Positions 22,335 to 33,769 of a DNA stretch of 64,000 nucleotides are shown one piece after another. A program made the position numbers and the translations under genes. Positions within the stretch are counted from its first letter, which is position 1; each line of letters begins with the position of its first letter. The notes beneath the pieces were generated by a model. The model was not told where the DNA came from, ran no database searches, and saw only the letters and a list, made by a program, of their open reading frames with translations. The stretch comes from Humulus lupulus (taxonomy: Eukaryota > Streptophyta > Magnoliopsida > Rosales > Cannabaceae). The DNA lies in the NCBI RefSeq assembly GCF_963169125.1, contig NC_084793.1:213430652-213494651 (forward strand). Direction: 5' to 3'.

Positions 22335-24987
22335 ATGGCTCCAAAGAGAAATCTGCCACAGAAGAATGTGGGAAGTTCGGCCTCCCAGAAGGATAAAGGA
22401 AAGGCGGTGGTGACCAGCTCGCCAATTCCTCACTTTGGACTGGCGGTGGAGAAGCAGGCCGAGGTGGCTCCTGACGCGTTTTTCGAGGCGGAGAGAATCG
22501 TCTCGAAGATAACCAGCCAGGCAAAGATCACCAAAATCTTCCTTAACCACAACATTCCTCTGGGGAAGACCTCCGTGATCGCCCGACCTGCTGCGGATGG
22601 GGAGAGGAGCTGCACGCCGCTCGACGAGTCGTTCGCGGCCTGGAGCGGGGAACACTTCAAGGCAGGGGCCTTCCTCCCCCTGGATCAGTATTTTGCTGAT
22701 TTTCTGAACTATGTGGGGTTGGCCCCATTTCAGCTCCCCCCCAATTCCTACCGTCTGCTGGCGGGACTGAGGTATTTGTTCCAAAAGCATGAGTGGGAGG
22801 TCCCCACTCCTGCTGATATCTTATATTTCTTCTGCCTCAAAGCCAGCCCGGACCAGCGGGGGCGAGGCGACGGGTTCTATTACTTAACCCGCTTCCCTAA
22901 CACAGCAGCAGTGATCGAGCTGCCGAGCCATCCAAACGACTTCAAAGACCAGTTTTTTATGTCTACTGGGTTCCGAAACTGCGATCATCATTATTTCAAC
23001 CGCCCTCGTAAGTAATCCTCCATTTATCTCGCCTTTTAACGGTTATCTTATTTTAGCTCGTCCCTTATTCCAATTCTGATTTCAACCAACCTTGCAGCCA
23101 TCTACTCGAGGACCGAAAAGTCCGTGACCCTCGGGGGTCAATACGACACACTGGCGAACCTGCCTCCCAGTGAGAAAGACTACCGCGTGCTCGTGACAGA
23201 CGAGGCGATGGTATTCTGCAAGCTGATTTTCCCAAATCAGACTTTGAATTTGAAAAGGCCCCGGGGTCCTCCCCCAGCCCGCGACAACAGGCCGACCGTC
23301 GCGGAGGAGGTCGCAGATGACGAAGGCGAGGAAGAAGGTGAGGAAGTTCCTCTGGTGAGGAACAGGAAGAGGAGCTTGGAGGTCGCCCAGGGGATGATCG
23401 AGGAGAGGGCCCAATCCGGAGCAGCCGCGGGTCCTTCCGGTCAAGGTAACTTTTACTTATTTAAGAACGTAGATAGGGCCACCGCAGACCCCCGGCTGGT
23501 TAGGTTCAACCCTAGGCAGCTCGTCCATCGTCACCCAAGGAATCCGAACCTGGACACGCTTCTGCTCCACTGCGTTGACCAGCTCGTGCTGGACAACCAA
23601 GAGAGTCGGCCCAAGGGTACCGTAGTAGTAGATAATACCCTAGCCTTTAGGTCGGCCATTTTTGAGGAGTACGGGACCAATTTACGCACGTGGCCTGCGC
23701 TCCAGAGGGGCGTCTACGCTCCGGGGATTAGGCAGTACGTAGAAGAGTCCAACCCCGATTCAGAACCGGACCTAGAACCTTCGCCAGTTCGTGAGATAAT
23801 CGTCCTAGGCTCTTCCAGCTCGGGGGGTAGGGCTCCCTTAGTATTTGCTTTCTTATTGCCTTTATTTCTGTATGATTGCTGATAACCGTGTTTTTTGCTC
23901 TTTGGCAGAAGAGATGTCTCAGCCCGGGAATAGTCTGCGGGGCGTTGTGTTTGGTGGGAATCCCCCAGCGGGGCCGAGGTTAAAGAGGCTTCGCGAGTCC
24001 AAGAGCTCGACCGGGGTCTCCACCAAATCCCCAGCTACGGAGAAGGAGAGAGACCCGTCATCCCAGGTCGCGGGGGCGAACCTCCCTGTCGCCAGGACAG
24101 GACTCATGCATCCGCCACCCCAACGATCTCCACTGGCCGCCCAGGACGGGGTAATAGAGATCGGGAATCTGGCCGCGGCAGCCCCGGACGTGCTTATCCT
24201 GGTCGACCCCCGGGCTCTGGAGAAGATGCCCGAAGCATTCCGGGGTACGGTGTACGAGTCGGCCAGCTACGCCGTCAGCCACTATTACAATATCAGGGAG
24301 AAGGAGCTCCGGGCCATCGAAACAACGAGCCCGGTCCGAGTTATAGAGTCCGCTATGGACATGACTTTAACGGTAAAGTGCCCCCTTCTTCTAAGGCTTT
24401 GACACTCACACGCCGCATTTCTCCTTCCAGTTTGCTAATTTATCACTCTTTTCTTGCAGGGCATGGCTGCCGCCTATAGAGGCATCGTTAGGACCAAGGC
24501 CCAGCTCGAGGGTTTGGAAGCAGATCGCCAGACTGCCCTCCAGGAGTCTCAGGAGGCGAGAGACGCCTTGGCGGCCTCAAAAGCCGAGTTAGAGAAGGTC
24601 CGCTCGGAGAACCAAGAGCTTAAACGCTCCCTGGCCGCATCCGAGCTAGAGAAGCTTCGCTCCGAGAACCTAGAGCTTAAAAACTCCCTGGCCGCATCGC
24701 GGGCAGACCTTGAGGTGGCGAAGGCCGAAGTCCAGACCTCCCAGGCCGCCCTGAAAGACGAGCGGGTCGTGTCGGAGCAGTCCTTACAGGACCTATTCTA
24801 TCACTGCTGGTCCCACAATCCGGACGCGGACTTCTCCTTCATGCCGCCGGACCTCTGGGCATTCCTGTTGCCGCGGCTTCAAGCCCGCCTGAATAAGGAG
24901 GCTCCTCCATCGGAGACTGGAGAGGCCTCTGCCGCGGCGGAGCAGGGTGAGACCGCGACCTCCAAAGGGCCAGCTGATGGGGCTTAG
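22335..24987 (+). CDS. Antisense Transposase_28-like protein of element A, four coding exons
   Basis: Four exons (22335-23007, 23098-23826, 23909-24372, 24460-24987) with GT...AG introns join into 2394 nt, an open frame of 797 codons plus stop; the frame is kept at all three junctions (phases 1, 1, 0). The start ATG follows a spliced leader. Residues about 110-190 (FLPLDQYFADFLNYVGLAPF, PNSYRLLAGLRYLF, PTPADILYFFCLK) match the plant domain called putative gypsy-type transposon (PF04195), whose function is unknown. Exon 2 has an acidic stretch followed by a basic RNRKRS, possibly a nuclear signal. Exon 4 is a coiled coil with a duplicated block (LEKVRSENQELKRSLAASE, LEKLRSENLELKNSLAASR) and a conserved tail (HNPDADFSFMPPDLWAFLLP). 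It is transcribed towards pol, opposite to it. No catalytic motif seen. Exon boundaries are predicted, not proven. Confidence 0.75.
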
Positions 24988-25140
24988 GATGCTTCTTGTT
25001 TTCGTATTTTGAACACTTTTTTTTTTTATTGTAATTCTCTTTTTTATGTGAGGCGTTTCCGCCTCGAGACAATTTGCTCAACCAGTTTTACATATATATT
25101 TTTATGCATTTAGTCATAATTTATCTCTTTATTTTTATGA
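24988..25140 (+). other. 3' end region of the antisense gene
   Basis: T-rich stretch after the stop codon (run of ten T at about 25018), followed by the tandem repeats. A poly(A) site is expected here or within the repeats; no clear AATAAA is seen on the plus strand. Confidence 0.4.
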
Positions 25141-25870
25141 ACGTAGTTCGAGTTAACTTTATCCGTATCCCGGGCTCTTTAAATAAGATCCGCGTTCAAC
25201 AAATTTTAGCTAACTTCTAAGTTTTCTGACCTGGTTACGACCAGGAACTTATTTTGAAAAAACTTAGCTCGCGTCAACTTTTATCCGTATCCCGGGCTCT
25301 TTAAAGAAGAACCTCGGTCAACAAATTTTAGCTAACTTCTAAGTTTTATGACCTGGTTAAGACCAGGAGCTTATTTTGAAAAAACTTAGTTCGCGTCAAC
25401 TTTTATCCGTATCCCGGGCTCTTTAAAGAAGAACCTCGGTCAACAAATTTTAGCTAACTTCTAAGTTTTATGATCTGGTTAAGACCAGGAGCTTATTTTG
25501 AAAAAACTCAGATCGCGTCAACTTTTATCCGTATCCCGGGCTCTTTAAAGAAGAACCTCGGTCAACAAATTTTAGCTAACTTCTAAGTTTTATGACCTGG
25601 TTAAGACCAGGAACTTATTTTGAAAGAACTCAGATTGCGTCAACTTTTATCCGTATCCCGGGCTCTTTAAAGAAGAACCACGGTCAACAAATTTTAGCTA
25701 ACTTCTAAGTTTTATGACCTGGTTAAGACCAGGAACTTATTTTGAAAGAACTCAGATCGCGTCAACTTTTATCCGTATCCCGGGCTCTTTAAAGAAGAAC
25801 CACGGTCAACAAATTTTTGTTAACTTCCAAGTTTTATGACCTGGTTAAGACCAGGATAGGACTTAGTTTG
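25141..25870. repeat. Tandem repeat, six copies of 122 bp, element A
   Basis: The word atccgtatcccgggctcttt recurs at 25161, 25283, 25405, 25527, 25649 and 25771, exactly 122 bp apart. The first and last units are the most diverged. Most units contain cctggttaagaccagg, a hairpin with a 6-bp stem. The array lies between the 3' ends of the two convergent transcription units, in the 3' UTR of the sense transcript. Tat/Ogre elements are known to carry such variable arrays in this place, and they can seed satellite DNA. Confidence 0.95.
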
Positions 25871-25940
25871 TGATAACTCTTATCCATAGATAAAAATTAA
25901 CACCTAAGTCGTTAAGGAGACCTGGATATATCCGGGTACC

Positions 25941-25955
25941 ATATGCCCCCCAAGT
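25941..25955 (-). promoter_or_regulatory. Internal polypurine-tract-like motif, element A
   Basis: Plus strand atatgccccccaagt; on the minus strand acttggggggcatat, matching the core of the LTR-proximal polypurine tract (cttggggggca). It is located about 110 bp after the pol stop. Element B has the same motif at the same place (9801). Confidence 0.6.
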
Positions 25956-26064
25956 AACTGGGAAAGGGTCTTTCGTTGTTACTTTAAAATTACCCTTGCA
26001 AATAACGAGAAACATTTTATTTTTATTTATACATGGAAGGTGACCTTCTAGGTCTTACAAATGT

Positions 26065-28542
26065 TTATTGATAATATTTCTTTAGGTGGATTGCATTCCA
26101 AGTCCGCGGGACCGCCCCTCCACCAAGTCGAGCTAATTTATACGTCCCTTCTTTGATGACTTCGATGACCTGGTATGGTCCTTCCCAGCTTGGTCCCAAA
26201 ACCCCATCTTTGGGATCTTTCCCGGCCAGGAAAACTCTCCTCAAGACCAAATCGCCGACGCTAAAGGCACGTCTTTTGACCTTAGTGTTGAAGTAGCGAG
26301 TGATTTTCTGTTGATAATGGGCGAGCTGGAGTTGTGAATCCTCTCGCCTCTCATCCATCAAGTCTAAGGAGTGGCATAGGAGCTCGTGGTTCTTGTCTTG
26401 TTCGTAGGACCGGACCCTGTGCGACAGGACCTTTACCTCCACGGGGAGGACCGCTTCACTTCCAAAGGTTAGGGAGAAAGGAGTGTGACCCGTGGGAGTC
26501 CGATGTGAGGTCCTATAGGCCCACAGAACTTGGGGGAGCTGTTCTGGCCAGATCTCCTTTGCCTCACCTAACCTCTTCTTGAGGCTTGCCTTCAGAGTTT
26601 TATTGACAGCTTCGACCTGGCCGTTCGCCTGGGGATAGGCCACGGATGAGAAACTTTTCACAATTCCGTTCTTTTCGCAAAATTCGGTGAACAGGTCGCT
26701 GTCAAATTGAGTGCCATTGTCGGAAACGATCTTTTTGGGTAGGCCGAATCGACAAACGATGCTTTTAACCACGAAGTCTAGCACCTTTTTCGATGTTATT
26801 GTCGCCAACGGCTCTGCTTCGGCCCACTTTGTGAAGTAGTCAATGGCTACCACGGCGTAACGGACCCCGCCCTTTCCGGTGGGCAGGGCGCTTATTAGAT
26901 CTATGCCCCAAATGGCGAAGGGCCAGGGAGACGATATCATTTTTAGCTCGGCCGGGGGTGCTCGTGCAACCGCGGCGAACCGCTGACATTTGTCGCACTT
27001 TTTTACGTATGAGATCGAGTCTTTGGACAGAGTCGGCCAGTAAAAACCCTGCCGAAGGATCTTCAAGGCCAGGCTTTGCCCCCCAGTGTGATCTCCGCAG
27101 AATCCGTCATGAACTTCCTGCAGGATGGCCTTCGCCTCACTTGGAAGAACACACCGGAGGAGAGGTAATGAATGCCCACATCGGTACAACACCCCCTCGA
27201 CTAGCGTATATCTCGGAGCTTGATAAAGGACTCGCCGTACGTCGTTGCGCCCTTCGGGTAACTTGCCCTCGACGAGGTACTCAACAATGGGAGTCATCCA
27301 GGTCGGCCTGATGTCAATCATCTCAATATCCGCTCGATCTCCGTCTATGCTTGGTTTGTCCAAGAACTCAATTGGCACCAACCCCAGGGTTTCTGCCTCC
27401 CCCGCGGTGGCGAGCTTGGCGAGAGCATCTGCATTGGCGTTCTGCTCCCGAGGTATCTGCTCGATCGACCCTTGCCCAAACGTAGACAATTCGGATTTTA
27501 CCTTAGCCAAATAAGAGGCCATCTTGGGACCCCGCGCCTGATACTCGCCTAAGACCTGATTCACCACGAGCTGGGAGTCGCTGAAGCATTGGACAGAGCT
27601 TGCCTTTAGCTCGCTAGCTATCCTAAGTCTGGCTAACAAGGCCTCGTACTCTGCCTCGTTGTTGGACGCCTTGAACCCGAACCTCAGCGCCGAATGGAAT
27701 CTATGTCCTTCTGGGGATATCAGAATGATTCCGGCCCCGGAGCCGTTCTCGTTAGATGAGCCATCAACGAAGATCCTCCACGATGAGCCTGAGGATGTGA
27801 GCTGCTGTGAATCTTCCGATGGGATCTCACGGAATCCCGCGCATTCTGCCACGAAGTCGGCCAAGGCTTGACTTTTTATGGTAGTTCGGGGAGTATAGAA
27901 AATCTCGAACTGACTGAGTTCGACCGCCCACTTTAGCAAGCGTCCCGAGGCTTCAGGCTTTTGCAAAACCTGCCTTAGAGGCTGATCGGTCATGACGTGT
28001 ACAGAGTGGGACTGGAAGTATGGCCTGAGTTTTCGCGAGGCCGTGATTAGGCAGAACGCCAGCTTTTCCATCAACGGGTACCTTGACTCAGCTCCGAGGA
28101 GTCTCTTGCTGATGTAATAAACCGGTTTCTGAGCCTGGTCCTCTTCTCGCACCAGAACGGCACTAGCTGCGTCCTCAGTCACGGCCATGTAGAGGAAAAG
28201 AGGTTCTCCTACCCTGGGCTTTGATAGCACAGGTGGCTCAGCTAGGTGCGTTTTTAGGTCGAGGAATGCGCCCTCGCACTCTACTGTCCATTCGAACTTC
28301 TTGTTTCCGCGGAGCAGGTTGTAGAAAGGCAGGCACTTGTCGGTCGATTTGGAAATGAACCGGTTCAGTGCCGCCACCCTTCCTGTGAGGCCTTGGACAT
28401 CTTTCCGCGACCTGGGGGATGGAAGCTCGAGCAGTGAACTGATCTTGTCGGGATTTGCCTCGATTCCTCGGGTATTGACTATGAAACCCAAGAACTTCCC
28501 CGATGCGACACCGAAAGTGCATTTCTGAGGATTGAGCCTCAT
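26065..28542 (-). pseudogene. Pol 3' part of element A: RNase H, extra RNase H, integrase
   Basis: Continues the gag-pol frame after the in-frame stop; the 825 codons counted here start at an internal ATG (MRLNPQKC) that is probably not a real start. Order by residue: RT thumb and first RNase H (about 110-190, SKRLLGAESRYPLMEKLAF), archaeal-type RNase H (250-380, FVDGSSNENGSGAG, NEAEYEALL, FSDSQLVVNQ, NADALAKLA), integrase zinc finger (about 470-515, HDGFCGDHTGG, CDKCQRF), catalytic core D-D-E (WGIDLISALP, SDNGTQFDS, YPQANGQVEAVN) and a C-terminal GPSWEGPYQV module. All catalytic residues that I can see are kept. No chromodomain. Confidence 0.9.
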
Positions 28543-28548
28543 GCCATA

Positions 28549-31500
28549 TTATCGCAGTATGTTAAAACATTCTTCCAGGTCGGCAACGTGGTTGGTGGCA
28601 GTCTTTGACTTGACAAGCATATCATCGACGTACACTTCCATGTTCTTCCCGATCTGATCCGCGAACATTCTATTTACCAGCCTTTGGTAGGTTGCCCCGG
28701 CATTCTTAAGACCGAACGGCATGACCTTATAACAATAGACATTAGTTGGGGTCATAAAGCTGGTATGATCCTGGTCTGCTGGATTCATCGCGATCTGATT
28801 GTAGCCCGAGTACGCGTCCATGAAGGACATGAGCTCGTGCCCCGCCGTGGCATCCACCAGTTGATCGATCCTCGGCAACGGAAAGCAATCCTTGGGGCAG
28901 GCTTTATTCAGGTCGGAAAAATCAATACAGGTCCGCCACTTGCCATTGGGCTTTGGAACTAACACGGGATTGGCAACCCAAATGGGAAATCTGGCTTCGC
29001 GGATAAAGCCACATTTTTTGAGCCGGGCCACTTCTTCTTCAAGGGCCTCGGCTCGGGTTGTCCCTAAACGCCTCTGCTTTTGAGACTTTGCAGGGACGCT
29101 TTTGTCTAGGTGGAGCGTGTGCATGATTACGCTCGGACTGATCCCTATCATGTCCTCGTGCGACCATGCGAATACGTCTTGGTTCTTTTTCAGAAACGCG
29201 GTCAGATCCGCCTTTCTTCTATCGCAGAGGTTCTTTCCAAGCTTCACCGTCCGTGAAGGATTTTGTTCATCGATGCCTACCTCCTCGAGATCTTCAATAG
29301 CTTGGAGCTCGGACCTGTCCTCGCCTACTCGGGGGTCAATGTCCTCGCTTAAGGCGAGCTTTTCGTCTTCGGAAACCCGAGGTTCTTTAATCTCAGGGGC
29401 CGCCTTGGGTCCCTGCGATTCCTCTTCATTCTGAATGGCCATCGCCACCTGCCCGGGTTTAGATTTTCCCTTCATGGAAATGCTGTAGCATTCCCTGGCA
29501 GCGAGCTGATCGCCCTTGATAGTGCAGACCCCTGTCGAAGTAGGGAACTTCATGGCGAGGTGCCGGACGGATGTGATAGCTTCGAAAGCAACGAGCGTTG
29601 GTCGGCCCAAAATTGCATTGTAGGCAGCGGAGCAGTCAATGACTACGAATTCGAGCAGTTTGGACACTGTTCGAGACTCGTCGCCTAGGGTGATCACCAG
29701 CTCGATCGTTCCTATCGCTGCTGACCCTCCGCCTGAAAAACCATATAGCATCATCGAGGTTGCCTTTAGCTCGGAGACGGTCAGACCCATTTTTTCTAAG
29801 GTTGAACGGAATAGGAGATTCACCGAGCTCCCATTGTCCACTAACACCCTCCTTACCCTCCGGTTGGCGAGCTGGACTGCTACGACCAAGGGATCGTTAT
29901 GAGGGAATTGGACATGGCCCGCGTCCTCCTCCGTGAAAGTGACTGGTTGTTTCTCTAATCTTTGTTGTTTTGATTGACGCTGTTCCGGGACGAACTCCCC
30001 TCCATTGTGGGCCTTCAACTCATTTATGTACCTCTTCTGGGCGCCTCTGCTCGTGCCAGCCATGTGTGGCCCTCCAGAGATGGTGGAAATCTCTCCCTCG
30101 ACCACGGGGGGAGGGACGTCCTGATCTACTCGAGGTCCAGGTTGACTGGCTGGGATCTCCGGAGCGGGTCGACCTGTGGGGACCCTGTTCTGCGAGTATT
30201 GCGTCAACGGACCTGCTCGGATGAGAGTCTCGATTTCATCTTTGAGGTGCCTGCAGTCGTCGGTATTGTGCCCGACGTCGTTATGAAAACGGCAGAATTT
30301 GGAAGCGTCTCTCTTTCCCTTAGGGTGCTTTATTGGCTCCGGTCTTCTCCAGGGGACTCGCGTAGCGTTGGCCAGGAAAATATTCTCTCTGGTTTGGGTG
30401 AGCTCGGTATACGCTGTGAACACGGGCTTGAATTTATCCACGGACTTATTCTTCTTTTGACCGTGCTGGACGTTTTCACCATTTCCTTTTCTTTTGCCGC
30501 CACCGGGCTGGTTGCTCTGCGTGACGTCGGGAGTCGCTACTACGATCTCTGTTCCCGCCCCAGCGGGCTTCTCGAGGACCTGGCTGGTCCCCGCGGCTGA
30601 AGCTTCAGCTTCCTCCAAGTTTATCCATTCTTGGGCTCTGTTAAGGAATTCACTAACTGAGCTGACCCCCCTCCTTTGAATATCCTTCCACAGATCTCCG
30701 CCTACTAGGATCCCGGTCCTCATAGCCATGAGTTTGGAGCTGTCGTCGGCGTCTCTGGCTCGAGCAGCGACATTTGCAAATCTGCTCAAGTAGGCTTTTA
30801 GCGTTTCTCCAGGTTGCTGTCTCACGTTAGCTAGGGAGTCGGCCTGGACCCTGGCGGCCTGAGAGGCGCGGAATGCCCTCTTGAAGTCAGCCGAAAAGGT
30901 CTTCCAGGAGCTGATTGACTGCCTTTTACTTTGTTTGAACCACTGCCTGGCAGGTCCAGTTAGGGTGGAAGGGAAGATCAAGCAACGAAGCTCTGGCTCG
31001 ATGTTATGAGCCATCATTAGGGTGTTGAACATCCCTAAGTGGTCAGATGGGTCTCCATCCCCGTTGAACTTTGACAAGTGAGGCATACGAAAGCCAGAAG
31101 GGTATGCCGTTGCTGCTATGTTGGGGGCGAAGAGCTCCATCTCATCCCCTGAATCATATTCGTCTTTTTCTTTCTCTGACAGGAGCTTCTTCATCAGCTC
31201 CTCCATTTGAGTTAAGCGCTCTAGGGTTTTGTCCTGAGATCCTGGGTTATTCCGGGGCTGTTCAACAGCTCCGGACCCGTTGTACATATTAGGCGGGTTA
31301 TTGCCCCTCCTATCTGGAGATAGGTCATTTGGGGCATTCCCGCCATTACGTACTTCGGATCGGACCCCAACTGAACGGGCCTGGCTACCATCCCTAACTG
31401 GACCCTCTCTGTGAGAGTTGAGGCGATCTCGAAGGTCGCCTCCATGGGAATTATGGTGACTTTGTGCTGAACTTAGTCGCTGTCGCAGGTCCCCTCCCGA

Positions 31501-32391
31501 AAGATCACTCCGTGCGCTACCGGTCCAGTGACTCCTGCTGGACAGGCTCGATGTGCGTCTTTGGCGGCTCCGACCTGCTCCTCCTCCCGGCGCCCTGCTG
31601 CTGCGGGAAGGCCCGGCCGATGGCGGGTCTCTCCTACTATTTCCGTAGGTCGGGATGTCTCGGATGGTCTGAGGAGACGGATATCTGATGGGAGAAGGAG
31701 GATGCCTGACTGGAGAGGCGATCCTAGTGCCGTCTGGACGGACTAAATTTGGTGGGGGCCTCTCGGCCCTGCCAGCTTGATGGTTTCGCGCTGGGCGATC
31801 TGGACGAGGAACTGGACGCTCTTCGGGGACGGGCTGACGTCTCCGGATCTCCTCGGCCCTCCTTTGGGAATTTCCCCTATCTCTTCTGGGTGTCCTCGAG
31901 GAAGGCTGAGAGCTAGGGGTTGATGTCCTAACCGAACGGCTGTACTGCTGCGGTTCGGTCTGAGGCATTTCCCTGAAGTTCGCCTCTTGATGGCGTGATG
32001 AAGGGGTGGAGTTGGCTGCAGGGAGTCTACCCGAACGGCTATGCCTGGATCGATTACTCCGGCGAGACTTAGGAGCCTCGCCTTGCCTCTCTCCAACGTT
32101 ACCGTTGGTTGTGAGAGGGGGTAGTCGACTCAGAATATCCTGGATTTGCTGACCAGCTGCTGCTAGCTGGCTCCTCAGTTGAGCATTCTCCATCTCCGCC
32201 GCAGTATAATAACCTGGATTTGGATTAGGCGGCCGGGGCGTCGAACTACCAGTGTCGTCTTGGCCGGCCGGCTGCTTTCCTGGCCTTTGCTGGACTTCAG
32301 GAACTTGCTCCTCGGGGAGGGCAACATGGCGGGCCTCCTGCCCATCATGCTGTTCTGTCTCGTTGCCATGTTTGGATCGAGTGGTCACCAT
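28549..32391 (-). pseudogene. Gag-protease-RT polyprotein of element A, stopped inside RT
   Basis: 1280 codons from an ATG 55 bases inside the 5' LTR (MVTTRSKHGNET). The N-terminal 400 residues are Arg/Ser/Pro-rich and likely disordered. The Gag core is at about 435-560 (PSDHLGMFNTLMMAHNIEPE, LTGPARQWFKQ); a CCHC-like knuckle at about 700 (CRFHNDVGHNTDDC); the aspartic protease at about 847 (VLVDNGSSVNLLF); RT from about 1120 (NGKWRTCIDFSDLNKACPKD, MPFGLKNAGATYQRLVNRMF), with the YVDD active site near 1253. The frame ends at TAA (28549-28551) about 30 codons after YVDD; the downstream codons stay in the same frame and the same family, so this is a single nonsense change, not a frameshift. Gag and protease are complete; RT would lack the thumb. 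Confidence 0.92.
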
Positions 32392-32426
32392 AGTTGTATG
32401 TTTGTGGTAGTACTAATTGGACTTGC

Positions 32427-32446
32427 TCTCAATGAAAGCACCAAAC
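32427..32446 (-). promoter_or_regulatory. Primer binding site of element A
   Basis: On the minus strand gtttggtgctttcattgaga starts right after the LTR end (caaca). TGG pairs with tRNA CCA ends. The same word follows the LTR of element B. tRNA identity not assigned. Confidence 0.7.
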
Positions 32447-33224
32447 TGTTGACGCGGTTCTTCGGCAACAGGTAATTAAGAGAAGAAGAGAAAGAGATTA
32501 GTACTTAAAAGTAGAACCGCCGCAGATATGAAATCGTTGTGAAAAGAACTAGGTGACCTTAAACACGTTTTTAAGTGGTTCGAAGGTTAAAAATCCTTCT
32601 ACTCCACTAGTCAATATTATTCATCTCTTCTGGGTAATTGGTTTACCAAATATATAGTTCTTACAAGACTATTTTTTCCAACCCCTATCAATTCCCAGGG
32701 TCTCCATATTTATAGGAGAAGGCACCTGGAAATTGGTAGGGAGGTCATCCCGTGACCTTACCATTTGTCATATCAAGTCTGTGATATTCATGATTACTTC
32801 CTAAACCTGACACACAAGTGTGGTCTAATCAGTATGGAAGGAGATAATGGGCCGCACGGCCCAACCCGTCCGTGGGTGTCTGAATACGCACGTTCCTGCG
32901 GCGTGTCTGAGAAGTCAGGGGGATATCGGACACGTGATGGCAGGATTATGCACGTTTATCTTGCGTGTTGACTTCCCATAGGGTCAGAGCTTCCTGAGAA
33001 GCTCGCTACCGGAGCAATCCATAACCCGAACTGATCCGTCAGTGGTCGCCGGATGTTGTTCCCAGCTCCTGGAACAACAAGAGGGAGCAGGAAACTCCAT
33101 CCCCTCGAGCTAGAAAGGGCCCGTCCTGAAGATAAAGCCTCTGGCCTGTGGGAGCCTCGGGCTAAATCATGTTTAGTCCGAGGATCGTCCTGCTAAACAG
33201 CCCGTGGGAAATCCAGGGCGTACA
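32447..33224 (-). repeat. 5' LTR of element A
   Basis: 778 bp; drives the sense gag-pol transcript on the minus strand. TATAAATA (minus) lies in ccatatttatagg near 32705. Differs from the 3' LTR at two sites. Confidence 0.96.
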
Positions 33225-33317
33225 AGACTATATCAAGCATATACAATTCATATATATATGTATATCGAATATAATAATATCAAGGCATAGATATATAGCG
33301 TGGCTCTTAATACCAAA
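33225..33317 (-). other. Target duplication of A and start of the Copia C leader
   Basis: agact (33225-33229) is the right target duplication of element A. The rest is AT-rich leader of C. Minus-strand TGGTATTAAGAGCCA (plus 33301-33315), next to the C LTR, is a primer binding site of the initiator-methionine-tRNA type (usual form tggtatcagagc), with small changes. Confidence 0.75.
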
Positions 33318-33769
33318 TGTTAGATTAAAAATTAATTTAGATGCATAACAATCCTAATGCGGAATAAATAAATTGTTATATAAAATTTAAAGGATCGAAT
33401 ATTGTACCTCCAGCCATTGCTATTGATAATCTCGATCTATAAACTTTAGATCGACAAAAAAAAAAATTAGAACGAGTACACGGGCTTCCAAGCTCTCACT
33501 AACTCTTTAGATGGAGTTACTGAAAGTTAGAATTAACAGTGAGCTTGGGGACTGATACTCTATATTTATAGAGTAAGACATTCCATCAGAGTCTCTGCCA
33601 CAGATTGAGATATTCTCTCAATTAGTTGGGATATGCAAAATCGGGTAACAAATAATATTGACAGTTAATTAGAATATTTGTCAATAAATAAAATATTGAC
33701 TTTAATATATTGAGTCAATTAGTTGTAACATAATTGATTTTATATACCATATAAATAAATATTCTAACA
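33318..33769 (-). repeat. 5' LTR of Copia C
   Basis: 452 bp, tgttagatt...ttctaaca, partner of 4559-5034 and followed by the target duplication ttatt. A minus-strand TATAAATA is in ctatatttatagag. Confidence 0.9.

Larger units (their letters stand above)
20566..33224 (-). mobile_element. Tat-lineage Gypsy element A, young, with an antisense spliced gene
   Basis: A complete 12,659-bp element: 778-bp LTRs at both ends, 5-bp target duplication agact, primer binding site, gag-pol on the minus strand, tandem repeats, an antisense gene on the plus strand and a polypurine tract. The LTRs differ at only two positions (C/T near 21028/32909 and G/A near 21149/33030), so insertion was recent (roughly 0.1-0.2 million years with commonly used plant rates). 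The second, archaeal-type RNase H between RNase H and integrase is diagnostic for the Tat group. One in-frame stop in RT makes the gag-pol defective as it stands. Confidence 0.95.
4559..33769 (-). mobile_element. Copia-type LTR retrotransposon C, nested host of elements B and A
   Basis: Related terminal repeats (4559-5034 and 33318-33769) with complementary ends tgttaga/tctaaca are flanked on both sides by ttatt, a 5-bp target duplication. Coding remnants on the minus strand run gag, integrase (18610 to 16573) and RNase H (5854 to 5343) in Copia order. Element B sits between integrase and RNase H and element A sits in the leader. Without the inserts C would be about 5.8 kb. The reverse transcriptase segment is missing. 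Dead element. Confidence 0.9.

Noticed and set aside
28549..28551. Programmed stop-codon readthrough between RT halves
   Set aside because: Readthrough or frameshift sites in LTR elements lie between gag and pol, not within the RT fold; no following stimulatory structure was evident. A simple nonsense mutation is more likely.
29974..30600. 208-codon open frame on the plus strand inside gag of A
   Set aside because: Shadow of the intact gag-pol frame on the other strand; no independent start context or homology.
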